Shown: one piece after another, positions 49,439 to 60,849 of the stretch | Layout of the letters: every line of letters starts with the position of its first letter | Position numbering within the stretch: the stretch's first letter is position 1 | Assembly (NCBI RefSeq): GCF_001953175.1 | Contig: NZ_CP018258.1 | Location: forward strand, 1 to 64,000 | DNA: 64,000 bases | Reading direction: 5' to 3' | Source: Dehalogenimonas formicexedens | GTDB lineage: Bacteria; Chloroflexota; Dehalococcoidia; Dehalococcoidales; Dehalococcoidaceae | Translations under genes and position numbers: made by a program | Notes under the pieces: generated by a model | What the model was told of the DNA's origin: nothing | What the model saw: only the letters and a program-made list of their open reading frames with translations | Database searches by the model: none

Positions 49439-50368
49439 CTAGCTTTCTGAAGAGCCGGGCTCAGCCTGTGATGGCTGCCGGTTAAGACTTGGGATCTGAT
49501 CGATTTGGGTTTTATCGAAGGAAACCCTGGTCTGGGGGAACGGGATTTCAATGCCGTTCTCATCGAAGGCTTTCTTAAGCCGCAGACGCAATTCCCCGGC
49601 TACCTGCCATTGGCGCATCGGCTTGGTATCGCCCAAGATTTTGATCTCAATGCCGGAATCGGACAGGCTATCCACCCGGAGAACCTGGGGCGCCGAGATC
49701 AACATGGGGCCGAACTCGGGATCGGAGGCCAGGCCCTTGCCGACCTTGTTGATGACGGCGATGGCCTTCTCAAGGTCGGTACCGTAATCGACTGACACGT
49801 TCATGTTGACCCTGGCCCATTCCCTGGTGTAATTGGACACGGTGGTTATCAGCCCGTTGGGGATGATGTGAACGATGCCGTCGAGATCGCGCAGCACGGT
49901 GCGGCGCATGTTGAAGTCTTCCACCTGGCCGGAGACATTGGCGACCTTGATGACATCGCCGGGATTGAACTGGTCTTCCAACATGATGAACAGGCCGTTC
50001 AAAGTGTCCTTTATCAGGCTCTGGGCGCCGAAACCGATGGCGATACCGACAACACCGGCGCTGGCGATGAGAGGCCCGATATTGACGTTGAACTCGGACA
50101 GGACCATGAAAGTGGCGACGGCGAATATCGCTACCCCCAGGGCCCCGATCAGAATACCCAGGATGGATTTGACGCGCCGAACCTCGTCCTCTTTAGGCAG
50201 CTTGTCGATGCGGGCGCGGAACTCGATGAGCCTGCGGACGATACGGGTGAGAAAAACCTTGACGACCTGGTAGAAAACCCAAGAGCCGAAGACGATCAGC
50301 ACAAGCCGGGCGCCATGGCTGCCGATCCAGGTGCCGATGGAGTCTATAAGATCTCCCCAATCAATCAT
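49439..50368 (-). CDS. Small-conductance mechanosensitive channel (MscS family)
   Basis: This 309-residue channel opens under membrane tension to release solutes. Three N-terminal spans end in the pore helix GPLIASAGVVGIAIGFGAQS. The beta domain follows (DTLNGLFIMLEDQFNPGDVIKV) and then the C-terminal alpha/beta part. The length is close to typical MscS. The start at ATG 50368 (MIDWGDLIDSIG) is preferred to one eight residues upstream. Confidence 0.93.
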   Translation of the reverse strand: MIDWGDLIDSIGTWIGSHGARLVLIVFGSWVFYQVVKVFLTRIVRRLIEFRARIDKLPKEDEVRRVKSILGILIGALGVAIFAVATFMVLSEFNVNIGPLIASAGVVGIAIGFGAQSLIKDTLNGLFIMLEDQFNPGDVIKVANVSGQVEDFNMRRTVLRDLDGIVHIIPNGLITTVSNYTREWARVNMNVSVDYGTDLEKAIAVINKVGKGLASDPEFGPMLISAPQVLRVDSLSDSGIEIKILGDTKPMRQWQVAGELRLRLKKAFDENGIEIPFPQTRVSFDKTQIDQIPSLNRQPSQAEPGSSES

Positions 50369-50429
50369 GATTTCGAAGTATACAAAAGACAAACAAAAAT
50401 TGAAACTGGCAGCGGACCAAAATGGCGGT

Positions 50430-52640
50430 TTAAGGCCAGGTGGGTTTGCCGGTACGAGCTTCCTCGCCGAGGCGGCTCACCGAGGTCACGCCCTTCACCC
50501 CTTCCATCTTCGAGATCAGACGGGCCAGCTGGGTCAGGCCTTTGGTCTCGATGTCCAGGCTGATGGAAGTAACCCGGTCGGGGCTCTCCGCAACCGTCAT
50601 GCCGGTGATATTGATCTTTTCATCCGCGATCAGGGTCGAGATGTCCCGAACCAGGCCGACCCGATCCCAGGCCAGTATCTGGAGGCGGGTGGGGTAGAGT
50701 TGATCCGCGGTACCCCACTGGACGGGAATAAGGCGTTCCGGTTCTTCTTCCTTGAGGACGTTATAGCAATCGGTGCGATGGATGGTGACGCCCTGGGAGC
50801 GGGTGACGTAGCCGATGATATCCTCGCCCGGAATGGGGTGGCAGCACCCGGCGATCTTGGAAACGACATCGCCGATGCCCATGACCGAGACTCCGGAGGT
50901 CGGCGGCCGGGCTGAAGGCGAAGTGGAGACTGGCGGGACGGCCGGTTCAGCGGCCGGCTTGGGACCTTCGACAAGGGCGATCTGAGCCATGGCGATGGTA
51001 TGGGCTGAAAGCCCGCCGTAGCCGATGGCGGCATAAAAATCATCCACGTTTTCGTGGCCGTTCATGTGGGACAGAGCCTTAAGGTCCGGCAATTTCAAGC
51101 CCAGGTGACGGAACTCTTTTTCAAGCTGCTCGCGGCCTTTTTCGATGTTCTCGGTCCGCTCCTGTTTCTTGAACCACTGGCGGATCTTGGTGATGGCGTG
51201 CGAGGTCTTGACGTAGCCGAGGTTGGGGTTGAGCCAGTCACGCGACGGACCTTTATCTTTCTTGGTGGTCACAATCTCGACGACGTCACCGTTCCGCAGG
51301 CGGTAATCCAGGCCGACCAGCTTGCCGTTTATCTTGGCGCCGACGCAGCGATGGCCGAGTTCGGTGTGGACCCGGTAGGCGAAATCCAAAGGCGTCGCCC
51401 CTTTGGGCAGATCCTTGATCTCGCCGCCGGGGGTAAAGACGAAGACCTGGTCGTTGAAAATATCCGTTTTGACCGATTCGAGAAATTCCTCGGCGCCGGA
51501 CAAATCGCGATGCCAGTCGACCAGCTGCCGCAGCCAGGAGATGCGGTCTTCCGATTTGACCGCGGCCTTTTCGCCTTCCTTGTAGCGCCAGTGGGCGGCG
51601 ACGCCGTATTCGGCCAGGCGGTGCATCTCATATGTCCTGATCTGGATCTCAAGGGCGGTGCCGCCGATGGAAACCACGGCGGTGTGGAGGGACTGGTAAC
51701 CGTTAGGCTTGGGATTGGCGATATAGTCGTCGAAGGTGCTGGGAATAGGGTGCCAGATAGCGTGCACCGTCCCCAGGGCGGTGTAACATTCCCGGACGGA
51801 ATTGACCAGCACCCTGATGGCCAGGAGATCGTAGATCTCGTCTATCTGGCGTCCCTGGGAGGTATATTTCTCAGCTTTCTGGTGCAGTGAATAGATATGC
51901 TTGGCGCGCCCGGTGATCTCCGCCTTAAGACCGGATTTTTCGAACTCGCCGCGCAGCACCTCGATGACCTTGTTGATGAAGTCTTCACGTTCGGCGCGTT
52001 TGCCGGCGATGAGCCGGGCCAGCGATTTGTACTGCACCGGTTCGATAAAACGGAACGCCAGGTCTTCAAGCTGCCACTTCATTTCCCAGATGCCCAGGCG
52101 GTGGGCGAGGGGAGCGTATATCTCCAGGGTTTCGCGGGCGGTGGCCTTCTGGTTTTCCGGCGGCATGGCGTCCAGGGTGCGCATGTTGTGAAGGCGGTCG
52201 GCCAGCTTGATGAAAACGACCCGCAAATCCTCGGCCATAGCCACCAGCATCTTACGCAGGTTCTCGGCCTGGCGTTCGTAGGTGGTGTTGCCGGAAAAGC
52301 GCGTCTCACCGGGGGCGGCGAGCTGCAGTTTCGCCAGCTTGGTGACGCCGTCTACCAGCCTGGCGACGTCCTTGCCGAAAATTTCCTCTATCTTGGACAG
52401 AGTTATCGAAGAGTCTTCCGGGACATCGTGAAGCAGAGCGGCTTTGATGGCGGTGGAATCAAGCTGAAGCTCGGCCAGCGTCATGGCCACAGCCAGGGGA
52501 TGTTCTATGAAGGGTTCGCCGCTCTTGCGGTTCTGACCCTCGTGCGCTTTGGCCGCGAAGTCGTAAGCCGATTTGATAAGATCGACTTTCTCCGGCGGCA
52601 GATAGCGGGACGCGGCTTCTAAGAGGGCGGTAACTTCCAT
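50430..52640 (-). CDS. Bifunctional (p)ppGpp synthetase/hydrolase RelA/SpoT
   Basis: This 736-residue alarmone enzyme has an N-terminal HD hydrolase domain (AALLHDVPEDS with the HD pair, ADRLHNMRTL). The synthetase domain follows (KPNGYQSLHTAVV), then TGS (VFTPGGEIKDLPKGATPLDFAYRVH) and a C-terminal ACT domain (about 660-736). With both catalytic sites present it is probably bifunctional (Rel type). I start at MEVTALLEAASRYLP (52640). Confidence 0.95.
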   Translation of the reverse strand: MEVTALLEAASRYLPPEKVDLIKSAYDFAAKAHEGQNRKSGEPFIEHPLAVAMTLAELQLDSTAIKAALLHDVPEDSSITLSKIEEIFGKDVARLVDGVTKLAKLQLAAPGETRFSGNTTYERQAENLRKMLVAMAEDLRVVFIKLADRLHNMRTLDAMPPENQKATARETLEIYAPLAHRLGIWEMKWQLEDLAFRFIEPVQYKSLARLIAGKRAEREDFINKVIEVLRGEFEKSGLKAEITGRAKHIYSLHQKAEKYTSQGRQIDEIYDLLAIRVLVNSVRECYTALGTVHAIWHPIPSTFDDYIANPKPNGYQSLHTAVVSIGGTALEIQIRTYEMHRLAEYGVAAHWRYKEGEKAAVKSEDRISWLRQLVDWHRDLSGAEEFLESVKTDIFNDQVFVFTPGGEIKDLPKGATPLDFAYRVHTELGHRCVGAKINGKLVGLDYRLRNGDVVEIVTTKKDKGPSRDWLNPNLGYVKTSHAITKIRQWFKKQERTENIEKGREQLEKEFRHLGLKLPDLKALSHMNGHENVDDFYAAIGYGGLSAHTIAMAQIALVEGPKPAAEPAVPPVSTSPSARPPTSGVSVMGIGDVVSKIAGCCHPIPGEDIIGYVTRSQGVTIHRTDCYNVLKEEEPERLIPVQWGTADQLYPTRLQILAWDRVGLVRDISTLIADEKINITGMTVAESPDRVTSISLDIETKGLTQLARLISKMEGVKGVTSVSRLGEEARTGKPTWP

Positions 52641-52800
52641 GAATTTACCATAAAGTGATGGATGAATAAGTATAGCGTAAATGCAGCCAGCTGTCAGCAT
52701 TCATCGCGCCGAGGGATACCCCCATGCGGGGAGAAACAGCTATATTAGCTTCAAAATACATCCAGCCTGTGCGATGGACGGAAGCGAGTGTTGTCCGATT

Positions 52801-52829
52801 TTGCGGATGGAAATGTCGCGGCGTACAAT
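52801..52829 (+). promoter_or_regulatory. Promoter of the YyaL-type gene
   Basis: TTGCGG (52801-52806) and TACAAT (52824-52829) are 17 bp apart, 136 bp before the start. This leaves a long leader. Confidence 0.45.
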
Positions 52830-52918
52830 GCAGATATCCGGACGTTCAACCGGATCCGAACCTGATTTTGCCAAGCAGGCAACCGAGCGAGCCGATAAAT
52901 TAATCTCCCTAAAAAGAC

Positions 52919-52953
52919 GCCGGCGACCTGGCAGCCAAGGTCGTTACCGGCAT
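52919..52953 (+). promoter_or_regulatory. Leader hairpin before the YyaL-type gene
   Basis: GCCGG-CGACCT pairs with AGGTCG-TTA-CCGGC, giving a two-part stem (5 and 6 bp) that ends just before the AAGGAT ribosome site. It may hide or expose the start region. I do not recognise a riboswitch class. Confidence 0.35.
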
Positions 52954-52964
52954 AAGGATGGTTT

Positions 52965-54974
52965 ATGAGCAACCGCCTGGCCCAGGAAACCAGCCCCTAT
53001 CTGCTTCAGCATGCCGACAATCCGGTCGACTGGTACCCCTGGGGCAAAGACGCTTTCGACGCCGCCCGCGCTGAGGATAAGCCCATCCTGCTCAGCATCG
53101 GTTATTCCGCCTGCCACTGGTGCCACGTGATGGCCCACGAATCGTTTGAAAACCGGGATATCGCACGCGAGATGAACGAAAAATTCATCAATATCAAGGT
53201 GGACAGGGAGGAGCGGCCGGACCTGGACGAAATCTATATGCAGGCTGTTTCCGCGCTGACCGGCCATGGCGGGTGGCCTCTGACGGTATTTTTGACCCCG
53301 GACGGCAAGCCATTTTACGGCAGTACCTATTTCCCGCCGGAAGACAAGCATGGGCTGCCGGGTTTCCCGAGGGTGTTACGAGCAATCGCCGATTCATACC
53401 GGAGACAACGGCCGCAGATAGAAAGGGCCGGGAGCCAGATAGCCGCCGCGTTGTCCGCAGGCAGAGCCAGTGTTCAACCCGGCAACAGCCTGGCTCCGGA
53501 ACTCCTAGATCAAGCTTATGAAGCCATAAAAGGGACCTTCGATCGGGTTAACGGGGGTTTCGGGTCGGCGCCGAAATTCCCGCAGGCGAGCGTCCTGGAA
53601 TTCCTGATGCGTTATTACCACCGGACAAAAAATGCGGAAGCCCTTCGGATGGTTACCCTGACGCTGGATAAAATGGCGGCCGGCGGCATCTACGATCAAC
53701 TTGGGGGCGGTTTCCACCGTTATGCCACCGATGCCATCTGGGTGGTGCCGCATTTTGAAAAGATGCTCTACGACAATGCCCTGCTGGCCGGCGTGTACCT
53801 CCACGCTTTCATGATCACCCAAAATGGTGTTTACCGGAAAATTACCGAGGAGACCCTGGATTATGCCCTGCGGGAGATGAGAGCCCCTGAAGGGGGTTTC
53901 TTCAGCAGCCAGGATGCCGACAGCGAGGGCGAGGAAGGCAAATACTTTCTGTGGGATCTGAAGGATCTGTCCGAAGTTTTTCCGGCCGATAAAGCCGGCA
54001 TCATTGCCGGCCGTTTCGGAGTCACGCCGGAAGGCCAGATCGACGGCCGGAGCGTGCTCCACCTGAGGCGCGAAAGCCTCGACGACCCATCCCTTGAAGC
54101 AGATAAAAAGCTGATGCTGGCAAAGCGCGAACAAAGAATTAAACCGGGCACCGACATCAAGGTTCTCAGCGGCTGGAACGGATTGATGATAGCCAGCCTG
54201 GCCGAGGCCTCCTGCGTGCTGGACCGGCCGGACTATCTTCAAGCGGCCATCGCCGGGGCGGATTTCATCCTGGACCACACGGTTGCCGGGCATCGCCTGA
54301 GGCATGTTTACGCCGGCGGCCGGAGCAAAACCGATGCTTTCCTGCAGGATTACGCATTCCTGGCAGAGGCCTTTATTAAACTGAACGAGGTGACCGCCGA
54401 TATCAAGTGGCTGGACGAGGCGGAGAAACTCGCCGAGTTCATTGTCGACAATTTCTGGGATGAAGAAAAATCAGCCCTCTTCGATACGGTCAAAGGCCAG
54501 CAGGAAACGTTCATGCGCCCCCAAAGCATCCTTGACAGCCCGATACCATCAGGTGGCTCGGCGACGACGATGGTTCTGCTGAAAATCGGCAGGATCACCG
54601 GGAATCCGCCGATGACCGACCTGGCTGAGAAGCTCCTGGGTTTGGTCAGCCGGGAAATGCCACAGAATCCACAGGCCACGTCACACTGGCTGAATGCCCT
54701 GACGCTGTGGTTATCGGATCCTTTCGATGTGGTTATTGCCGGCGGAACAGACGATCCCGCGACCAGAGCGCTTCTGCGGCAAGGCTGTGCCGGATGGCTG
54801 CCGGATAAACTGCAGGCGGGTTTCGACCCGGCGAGTGATAATCCGCTGGCTCAAAAGGGCATTTTCAAGGGTAAATCCCTTGTGAATGAACGGTCGGCGG
54901 CATATGTCTGCAGCGGGCACACCTGCCATCCCCCGGTATCCGATCCCGGGTTACTGGCTGACTTGCTCAAATAG
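52965..54974 (+). CDS. Thioredoxin-domain protein of the YyaL/DUF255 family
   Basis: This 669-residue protein opens [20 protein letters not shown]. Its thioredoxin-like domain (about 1-165) has the redox motif CHWCHVM in [18 protein letters not shown] long (alpha/alpha)-barrel region related to N-acylglucosamine epimerase/cellobiose epimerase folds follows ([17 protein letters not shown]). Function is unknown; the family is widely kept. It has no signal peptide. Confidence 0.93.
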   Translation: MSNRLAQETSPYLLQHADNPVDWYPWGKDAFDAARAEDKPILLSIGYSACHWCHVMAHESFENRDIAREMNEKFINIKVDREERPDLDEIYMQAVSALTGHGGWPLTVFLTPDGKPFYGSTYFPPEDKHGLPGFPRVLRAIADSYRRQRPQIERAGSQIAAALSAGRASVQPGNSLAPELLDQAYEAIKGTFDRVNGGFGSAPKFPQASVLEFLMRYYHRTKNAEALRMVTLTLDKMAAGGIYDQLGGGFHRYATDAIWVVPHFEKMLYDNALLAGVYLHAFMITQNGVYRKITEETLDYALREMRAPEGGFFSSQDADSEGEEGKYFLWDLKDLSEVFPADKAGIIAGRFGVTPEGQIDGRSVLHLRRESLDDPSLEADKKLMLAKREQRIKPGTDIKVLSGWNGLMIASLAEASCVLDRPDYLQAAIAGADFILDHTVAGHRLRHVYAGGRSKTDAFLQDYAFLAEAFIKLNEVTADIKWLDEAEKLAEFIVDNFWDEEKSALFDTVKGQQETFMRPQSILDSPIPSGGSATTMVLLKIGRITGNPPMTDLAEKLLGLVSREMPQNPQATSHWLNALTLWLSDPFDVVIAGGTDDPATRALLRQGCAGWLPDKLQAGFDPASDNPLAQKGIFKGKSLVNERSAAYVCSGHTCHPPVSDPGLLADLLK

Positions 54975-55170
54975 AGGCCATTAAAGACCAGTCGGCTTCC
55001 GTCGGCCTGTTTGAGGGGCAGGATTTTTAAGGGTTAAACTCCCAAACCACCGGAAGTACCGGGTTGGAACAATTTGGAATGAACAGGAACAGTTCGAGAG
55101 TCCAACATGTCGGCCCTATTCCAACCGACTTTTCGAACAATGCGAGTTGTGAAAATTAAGCGAAGTTGCC

Positions 55171-55560
55171 GTGCCTAAATTGAGAAGATCTCACAGGGTT
55201 ATTCTGGCGGTCGCCGCCGGTGGCATCATGCTGGCTTTAGTTTGGCCGGTGCTGGATTACGGAATATATTTTTCCGGTCCCATCGAGACGCTGATGGGTG
55301 TGATGACGATTTTGTTGGCGGTGGGCGGGGCGCTTCTGATCGGTTACGGGGTGAGCCACATTCATCCGGCGTTGGTTCCCCTGCTTTGGGCCGCCCTGCT
55401 CCTGGTGACGCTCACGCGTTTCCTTGCGGGGAATAGCGAAGGAATAATGGAGGATCTGGGCTGGATCTTTTTCCTGGGTGTGCCGGGAATTTGGCTGCTG
55501 ATTACAGGTTTAAGAATGCTGTTTAGAACGCGCAGACAGACTGACAAAATTAATCGGTGA
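55171..55560 (+). CDS. Small membrane protein, unknown
   Basis: The 129-residue protein starts with GTG and has about four hydrophobic spans (VILAVAAGGIMLALVWPVL, MGVMTILLAVGGALLIGYGV, PLLWAALLLVTLTRFLAG, FFLGVPGIWLLITGLRMLF) and a basic C-terminus. I recognise no family. No strong ribosome site is visible. It is convergent with the DedA gene. Confidence 0.6.
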   Translation: MPKLRRSHRVILAVAAGGIMLALVWPVLDYGIYFSGPIETLMGVMTILLAVGGALLIGYGVSHIHPALVPLLWAALLLVTLTRFLAGNSEGIMEDLGWIFFLGVPGIWLLITGLRMLFRTRRQTDKINR

Positions 55561-55569
55561 TCAGGCGGA

Positions 55570-56193
55570 TTATCGTTCCGCCCTGATTTTTCTTACCCGG
55601 CTCCAAATAAACCAGGCGACGGCGACAACCCCCAGGGCGATTATCGGAATATCGAACGGCCGCATGACCTCGCGGATCTTTTCCCAATTCTGGCCCAGCA
55701 GGTAGCCTCCCCAGGCCAAACCGGTCGACCAGGGCAACGCCCCGAGGAACGAAAAGGCGAAGAACCGCTTAAGATTCATGCGGGCGATGCCGGCGGGCAG
55801 GCTGATGAAGGTGCGGACGGCGGGCAGCAGGCGGGAGAAAAAGGCGGTGACGTCGCCGTATTTTTGAAACCAGCGGTCAGTCCGGGCTATCTCCTCTGAA
55901 GTAATCAAAAAGTATTTGCCATAACGTTCGAGGAAGCCCCGGCCGAACCTGGCGCCCGCCCAGTAGGCGACGCCTGAACCTGCCAGGTTGCCCAAGGCGC
56001 CGACCAGACCGACCAGGAGAATGTATTCCCACCCCAGTCCTTTATCAGCGACGAGCATCCAGCCGGCGAGGGGCATGATAATCTCGCTGGGCAGGGGAAT
56101 GCAGGCGCTTTCGATTGCCATGAGAACAAAAACGCCTCCCCAGCCCATGGCATCATAAGCGTTGCGTATAAAATCAAGGATTGCCTGTTCCAG
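55570..56193 (-). CDS. DedA-family membrane protein
   Basis: DedA proteins are polytopic membrane proteins linked to lipid-carrier transport and envelope homeostasis. This one has the motifs ESACIPLPSEIIMPLAGWML, GARFGRGFLERYGKYF, FSRLLPAVRTFISLPAGIARM and a conserved GALPWSTGLAWGGYLLG. Family members have a helix before the first motif. The only start that includes it is a CTG at 56193, which has an ideal GGAGG 5 nt upstream. An ATG at 56148 would remove 15 residues and has no good ribosome site. The CTG start is therefore my choice, with caution. Confidence 0.85.
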   Translation of the reverse strand: MEQAILDFIRNAYDAMGWGGVFVLMAIESACIPLPSEIIMPLAGWMLVADKGLGWEYILLVGLVGALGNLAGSGVAYWAGARFGRGFLERYGKYFLITSEEIARTDRWFQKYGDVTAFFSRLLPAVRTFISLPAGIARMNLKRFFAFSFLGALPWSTGLAWGGYLLGQNWEKIREVMRPFDIPIIALGVVAVAWFIWSRVRKIRAER

Positions 56194-56290
56194 ATTGCCT
56201 CCGAAAGACTCCCGGCCGATGATTGTACCGTACGGCCGGGTTAAAATCGAATGGGACGGGTGAAATGGTGGAACCGCGCCGAACAGATAG

Positions 56291-56318
56291 AAAAATGACC
56301 GGGATCAGCCGGTCATTT
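56291..56318 (-). terminator. Terminator of the gyrB-HTH operon
   Basis: AAATGACCGG with CCGGTCATTT (10-bp stem, 6-nt loop) is followed by T residues on the minus strand. It lies 25 bp after the stop of the small HTH gene. Confidence 0.85.
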
Positions 56319-56342
56319 ACTTTTTAGTTGTAACTTGCGTCA

Positions 56343-56543
56343 TCAACCGTGTTTGATCTGAGCGTGTTTCATTCTTTCCAGATCTTCCTGCCTGAAGCGC
56401 ATGTCGCCCCTTGGGGAAATCCGCCAGCTGTTTATTTTCCCCTGATCCGCCCAGCGGCGCAGGGTGGTGTTCGACACCTGAAGCATATCGCTGGCTTCAC
56501 TGGATTTGAGCAGGCGATTTGGATCCCGGCTTCTGGCGTTCAT
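56343..56543 (-). CDS. Small MerR-type helix-turn-helix protein (BldC/excisionase-like)
   Basis: This 66-residue protein is essentially one winged HTH: LLKSSEASDMLQVSNTTLRRWADQGKI, then ISPRGDMRFRQEDLERM. This pattern is the excisionase/BldC type that binds DNA as multimers. It begins 43 bp after gyrB on the same strand and precedes a terminator, so it is probably co-transcribed with gyrB. There are no phage genes nearby, so a regulator is more likely than an excisionase. Confidence 0.85.
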   Translation of the reverse strand: MNARSRDPNRLLKSSEASDMLQVSNTTLRRWADQGKINSWRISPRGDMRFRQEDLERMKHAQIKHG

Positions 56544-56586
56544 CAATAAAAGAAACGCAAAAGGCCGGAAAATGTCAGGCAGCCCG

Positions 56587-58539
<1,953 letters not shown>

Positions 58540-58545
58540 TTAATA

Positions 58546-58577
58546 AAGAAAAAGCCGCCATCGAAATGATCGGCGGC
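58546..58577 (-). terminator. Hairpin with T tract in the gyrB leader
   Basis: GCCGCC-GATC with GAT-GGCGGC is followed by TTTTTCTTT on the minus strand. It lies between the likely gyrB promoter and the gyrB start, so it could attenuate gyrB as well as end the upstream gene. Confidence 0.65.
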
Positions 58578-58617
58578 GGAACTGGGCGTTCGTATTTCAT
58601 GCGCTTCTAGCTATTGA

Positions 58618-58647
58618 ATTATACCATTTTAAAGGGGGAGGAGGCAA
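58618..58647 (-). promoter_or_regulatory. Probable gyrB promoter
   Basis: On the minus strand TATAAT (58623-58618) follows TTGCCT (58647-58642) with an 18-bp spacer. The predicted start is upstream of the leader hairpin. Confidence 0.45.
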
Positions 58648-58699
58648 AGAAATGGCTGTCGGGTCGCCTGCCTCTTGGTGATGAAGGGTGAGCTGATTA

Positions 58700-59014
58700 T
58701 CAGAAGAAGTAAAAGCCAAAGGGTTCACGGCGGAGGCGAATCCAGGGCATCCAATAGAAAGCCAACAAGAAGAGGATGCCGATGGACCAAGGGTCGTAGT
58801 CAGCGTTGAAAAGCCATTTGACGATGCCGGGTGAAAAATACCCCAGGAACGCGAGAGGCAAGCGCCACCATCTCAACCGGTCCGGTATCAGGGAAACCAG
58901 ATACCCGAGCCCGAGGAGAAGGGTAGCCCCAAGCCAAAACTCGAAGTGCTTCCAATGGTTGCTGAAAAACACGAATACAGCCAGGATTATGCTCGCGAAA
59001 AGGCTCGCCAACAC
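58700..59014 (-). CDS. Small membrane protein, unknown
   Basis: The 104-residue protein has three to four hydrophobic spans (LFASIILAVFVFFSN, FWLGATLLLGLGYLVSLI, LPLAFLGYFSPGIVKWLF, IGILFLLAFYWMPW) and an aromatic C-terminus. I recognise no family. It lies upstream of gyrB on the same strand but is separated by a terminator. Confidence 0.55.
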   Translation of the reverse strand: MLASLFASIILAVFVFFSNHWKHFEFWLGATLLLGLGYLVSLIPDRLRWWRLPLAFLGYFSPGIVKWLFNADYDPWSIGILFLLAFYWMPWIRLRREPFGFYFF

Positions 59015-59268
59015 TTCCGATTGGTCGAGTCGGCGCGGTGGTTTGGTGGTCCCTATGGTCTGAACCGTAATTCGATTCTAGCACATTAGTCAATGATAAT
59101 TTGGAGGGCGAAATGGATTCCCGCTTTCGGGGGAATGACAAAGGGGGTCACGATTTTTATCGGATCGCAAGTCAACGAGCGGGGTTACCGACCCCGTCAC
59201 CCTCTCCTTCAATTCCTCTCCTCCTTCGACTCCGTTCAGGACAGGCATCGAGGGAGAGGAAAGTAGTA
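59015..59268. repeat. Repeat fragments upstream of the small membrane gene
   Basis: It holds GATTCCCGCTTTCGGGGGAATGACAA (about 59110-59140), a TCCTTCGACTCCGTTCAGGA element near 59222 and CTCCTCTCC words. There is no gene. Confidence 0.65.
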
Positions 59269-60411
59269 TCAGAAAGCCATGCGGTAGATGCGTTCGATGT
59301 CTTCCTGTTCAAGGGGGGTGGGGTTGGACTTGATCCACGGCGAGGACACGGGAGCCAAGCGAGCCAGTTCCGGGATTTTTTCTTTCTCGACCCCGAGGCT
59401 TTCAAGATGAAGCCGCATACCGAGACTCTTCAGCCAATCCTCGATGGCGGCTTTACCGTCGGTTGAACCGAAGACGCGCTCGCCAAGCAGTTTTATCCGG
59501 TCGGCCCGCTCGCGGGAGAGGTCGGCCAACCAGGACGGAAGAAGGGCAGCAAGACCGTCGCCGTGGGTAATGTCATAAAGTCCGGACAGAGGGTGCTCGA
59601 TACCGTGCAGTGTCATGGAGCCGTCGCCTCCGCCGAGACTTGCGAAGGAAGAACAGGCCATGGTGGAAGCCCATGCCAACGCCCGGCGGGCTTCGCGGTT
59701 GTGCAGATCGCCCCTGACGATGGGCAAATATTTGACCACAATCCGCAGCATTGACTCGCGCCAACCGTCGTTCAGCGGCTCGGGGTGGGATGCGGTGACA
59801 TAAGGTTCGACGGCGTGGCAGAAGATATCGACGCCCCCTGCAAGAGTAGGCGCCAGGGAAAGAGATAGAGTCAACTCAGGATCGACGATGGCGACTTTGG
59901 GTTGGAGGGATGAGCGGCCCAAAACGCGTTTTTCATGGGTGGTCCAATCCGTGATAACGGCGCCGGAATTGACTTCGGAGCCGGAAGCCGAGACTGTCGG
60001 CACCATGATCAGCGCGGGCACTTTTCCCGCGGGATTATCACGGGTGGTGACATAATGCCAAACCGATTTATCTCCCGCTGAGGCTAAGGCGATGCCTTTG
60101 GCGGCGTCCATAGCCGAACCGCCCCCGAGGGCAACAATTAGATCGATATTCTCTTGCCGGGAGATAGCGGCGCCCTGGTCGACAGTGGAGGCCCGGGGGT
60201 TGGGTTCGATTTTATCAAAGAGGATAACGTCCAATCCGGCTCTTTCGAGCATGTCGACGGCTTTGTCTAACAAGCCGAGTTTTCTCATCGTTTTTTGGCC
60301 GGAAACGATCATGGCTCGATGGCCGAGGTTAGCCGATTCCTCCCCAAGGCGCTCGATTGTTCCTTCTCCGAAGATGAGCTTCGTGGGCAGGTTGAATTCG
60401 GTGATTGACAT
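59269..60411 (-). CDS. Iron-containing alcohol dehydrogenase
   Basis: This 380-residue type III NAD(P)-dependent dehydrogenase has GGGSAMDAAKGIAL for the cofactor, and iron ligands Asp and His in LAGGVDIFCHAVEPY, His in LHGIEHPLSG and His in DITHGDGLA. It opens FNLPTKLIFGEGTIERLG. The substrate is an unidentified alcohol or aldehyde (possibly butanol or a polyol). It is in an apparent operon after tgt and a small unknown gene. Confidence 0.93.
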   Translation of the reverse strand: MSITEFNLPTKLIFGEGTIERLGEESANLGHRAMIVSGQKTMRKLGLLDKAVDMLERAGLDVILFDKIEPNPRASTVDQGAAISRQENIDLIVALGGGSAMDAAKGIALASAGDKSVWHYVTTRDNPAGKVPALIMVPTVSASGSEVNSGAVITDWTTHEKRVLGRSSLQPKVAIVDPELTLSLSLAPTLAGGVDIFCHAVEPYVTASHPEPLNDGWRESMLRIVVKYLPIVRGDLHNREARRALAWASTMACSSFASLGGGDGSMTLHGIEHPLSGLYDITHGDGLAALLPSWLADLSRERADRIKLLGERVFGSTDGKAAIEDWLKSLGMRLHLESLGVEKEKIPELARLAPVSSPWIKSNPTPLEQEDIERIYRMAF

Positions 60412-60438
60412 ACTGTGTACTCCCGGGACTAAAAATTT

Positions 60439-60822
60439 TCAGGAAGGAGAAAGTTCCCGATCTATTAAAGCCGATGCGATCTCGAACGCTCTGATCCGCC
60501 GGACGGCCAGGGTGTGTTGGGAAGTCCCCTGTTTGAACTTCGGCATCACTTTTTCAATTTGCCGTATCAGCCCTGTCAGAGTTGTCGAAGCCCCGATAAG
60601 GTCTTCTTTTGAGTATATCCCAGTCGTATTCCCACTCCCAACTCTGGTTATGAGCGATAATGCTAATTGGAGGACTTTGAGCCTTTGAGATACCATCGTC
60701 AATTGGGGGGTTGGGGAAGGCTCTTGAAGTGAGAGGGTCGCCTGAACCTTCTCACTTTTACGGATTGCGGAGAGAATCGCTTTTTGGGCCGATTCCAGTT
60801 CCGACATGTTGAATTCGCTCAT
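60439..60822 (-). CDS. Unknown 127-residue protein
   Basis: I recognise no family. The product is mostly helical and begins with MSEFNMSELESAQKAILSAI. It has conserved-looking helices (RLKVLQLALSLITRVG; LIRQIEKVMPKF) and ends ALIDRELSPS. No span or signal is visible. It lies between tgt and the alcohol dehydrogenase on the same strand, 27 bp after tgt, so it is probably co-transcribed. No good ribosome site is seen before its ATG. Confidence 0.6.
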   Translation of the reverse strand: MSEFNMSELESAQKAILSAIRKSEKVQATLSLQEPSPTPQLTMVSQRLKVLQLALSLITRVGSGNTTGIYSKEDLIGASTTLTGLIRQIEKVMPKFKQGTSQHTLAVRRIRAFEIASALIDRELSPS

Positions 60823-60849
60823 GTTTTTAGATCGAGGGCTATAGGACCC

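Larger units (their letters stand above)
52641..52964. other. Divergent intergenic region relA-yyaL
   Basis: I see no gene. It holds a probable promoter (52801-52829) and a hairpin just before the yyaL start. Frames here on both strands lack ribosome sites. Confidence 0.5.

Noticed and set aside
52681-52968. 95-codon + strand ORF upstream of the YyaL-type gene
   Set aside because: It overlaps the likely promoter and leader of that gene, lacks a ribosome site and has no family features.
56343-56543. Small HTH gene as a phage excisionase and sign of an integrated element
   Set aside because: No integrase, attachment-site repeat or phage gene lies nearby; it appears co-transcribed with gyrB and has its own terminator.
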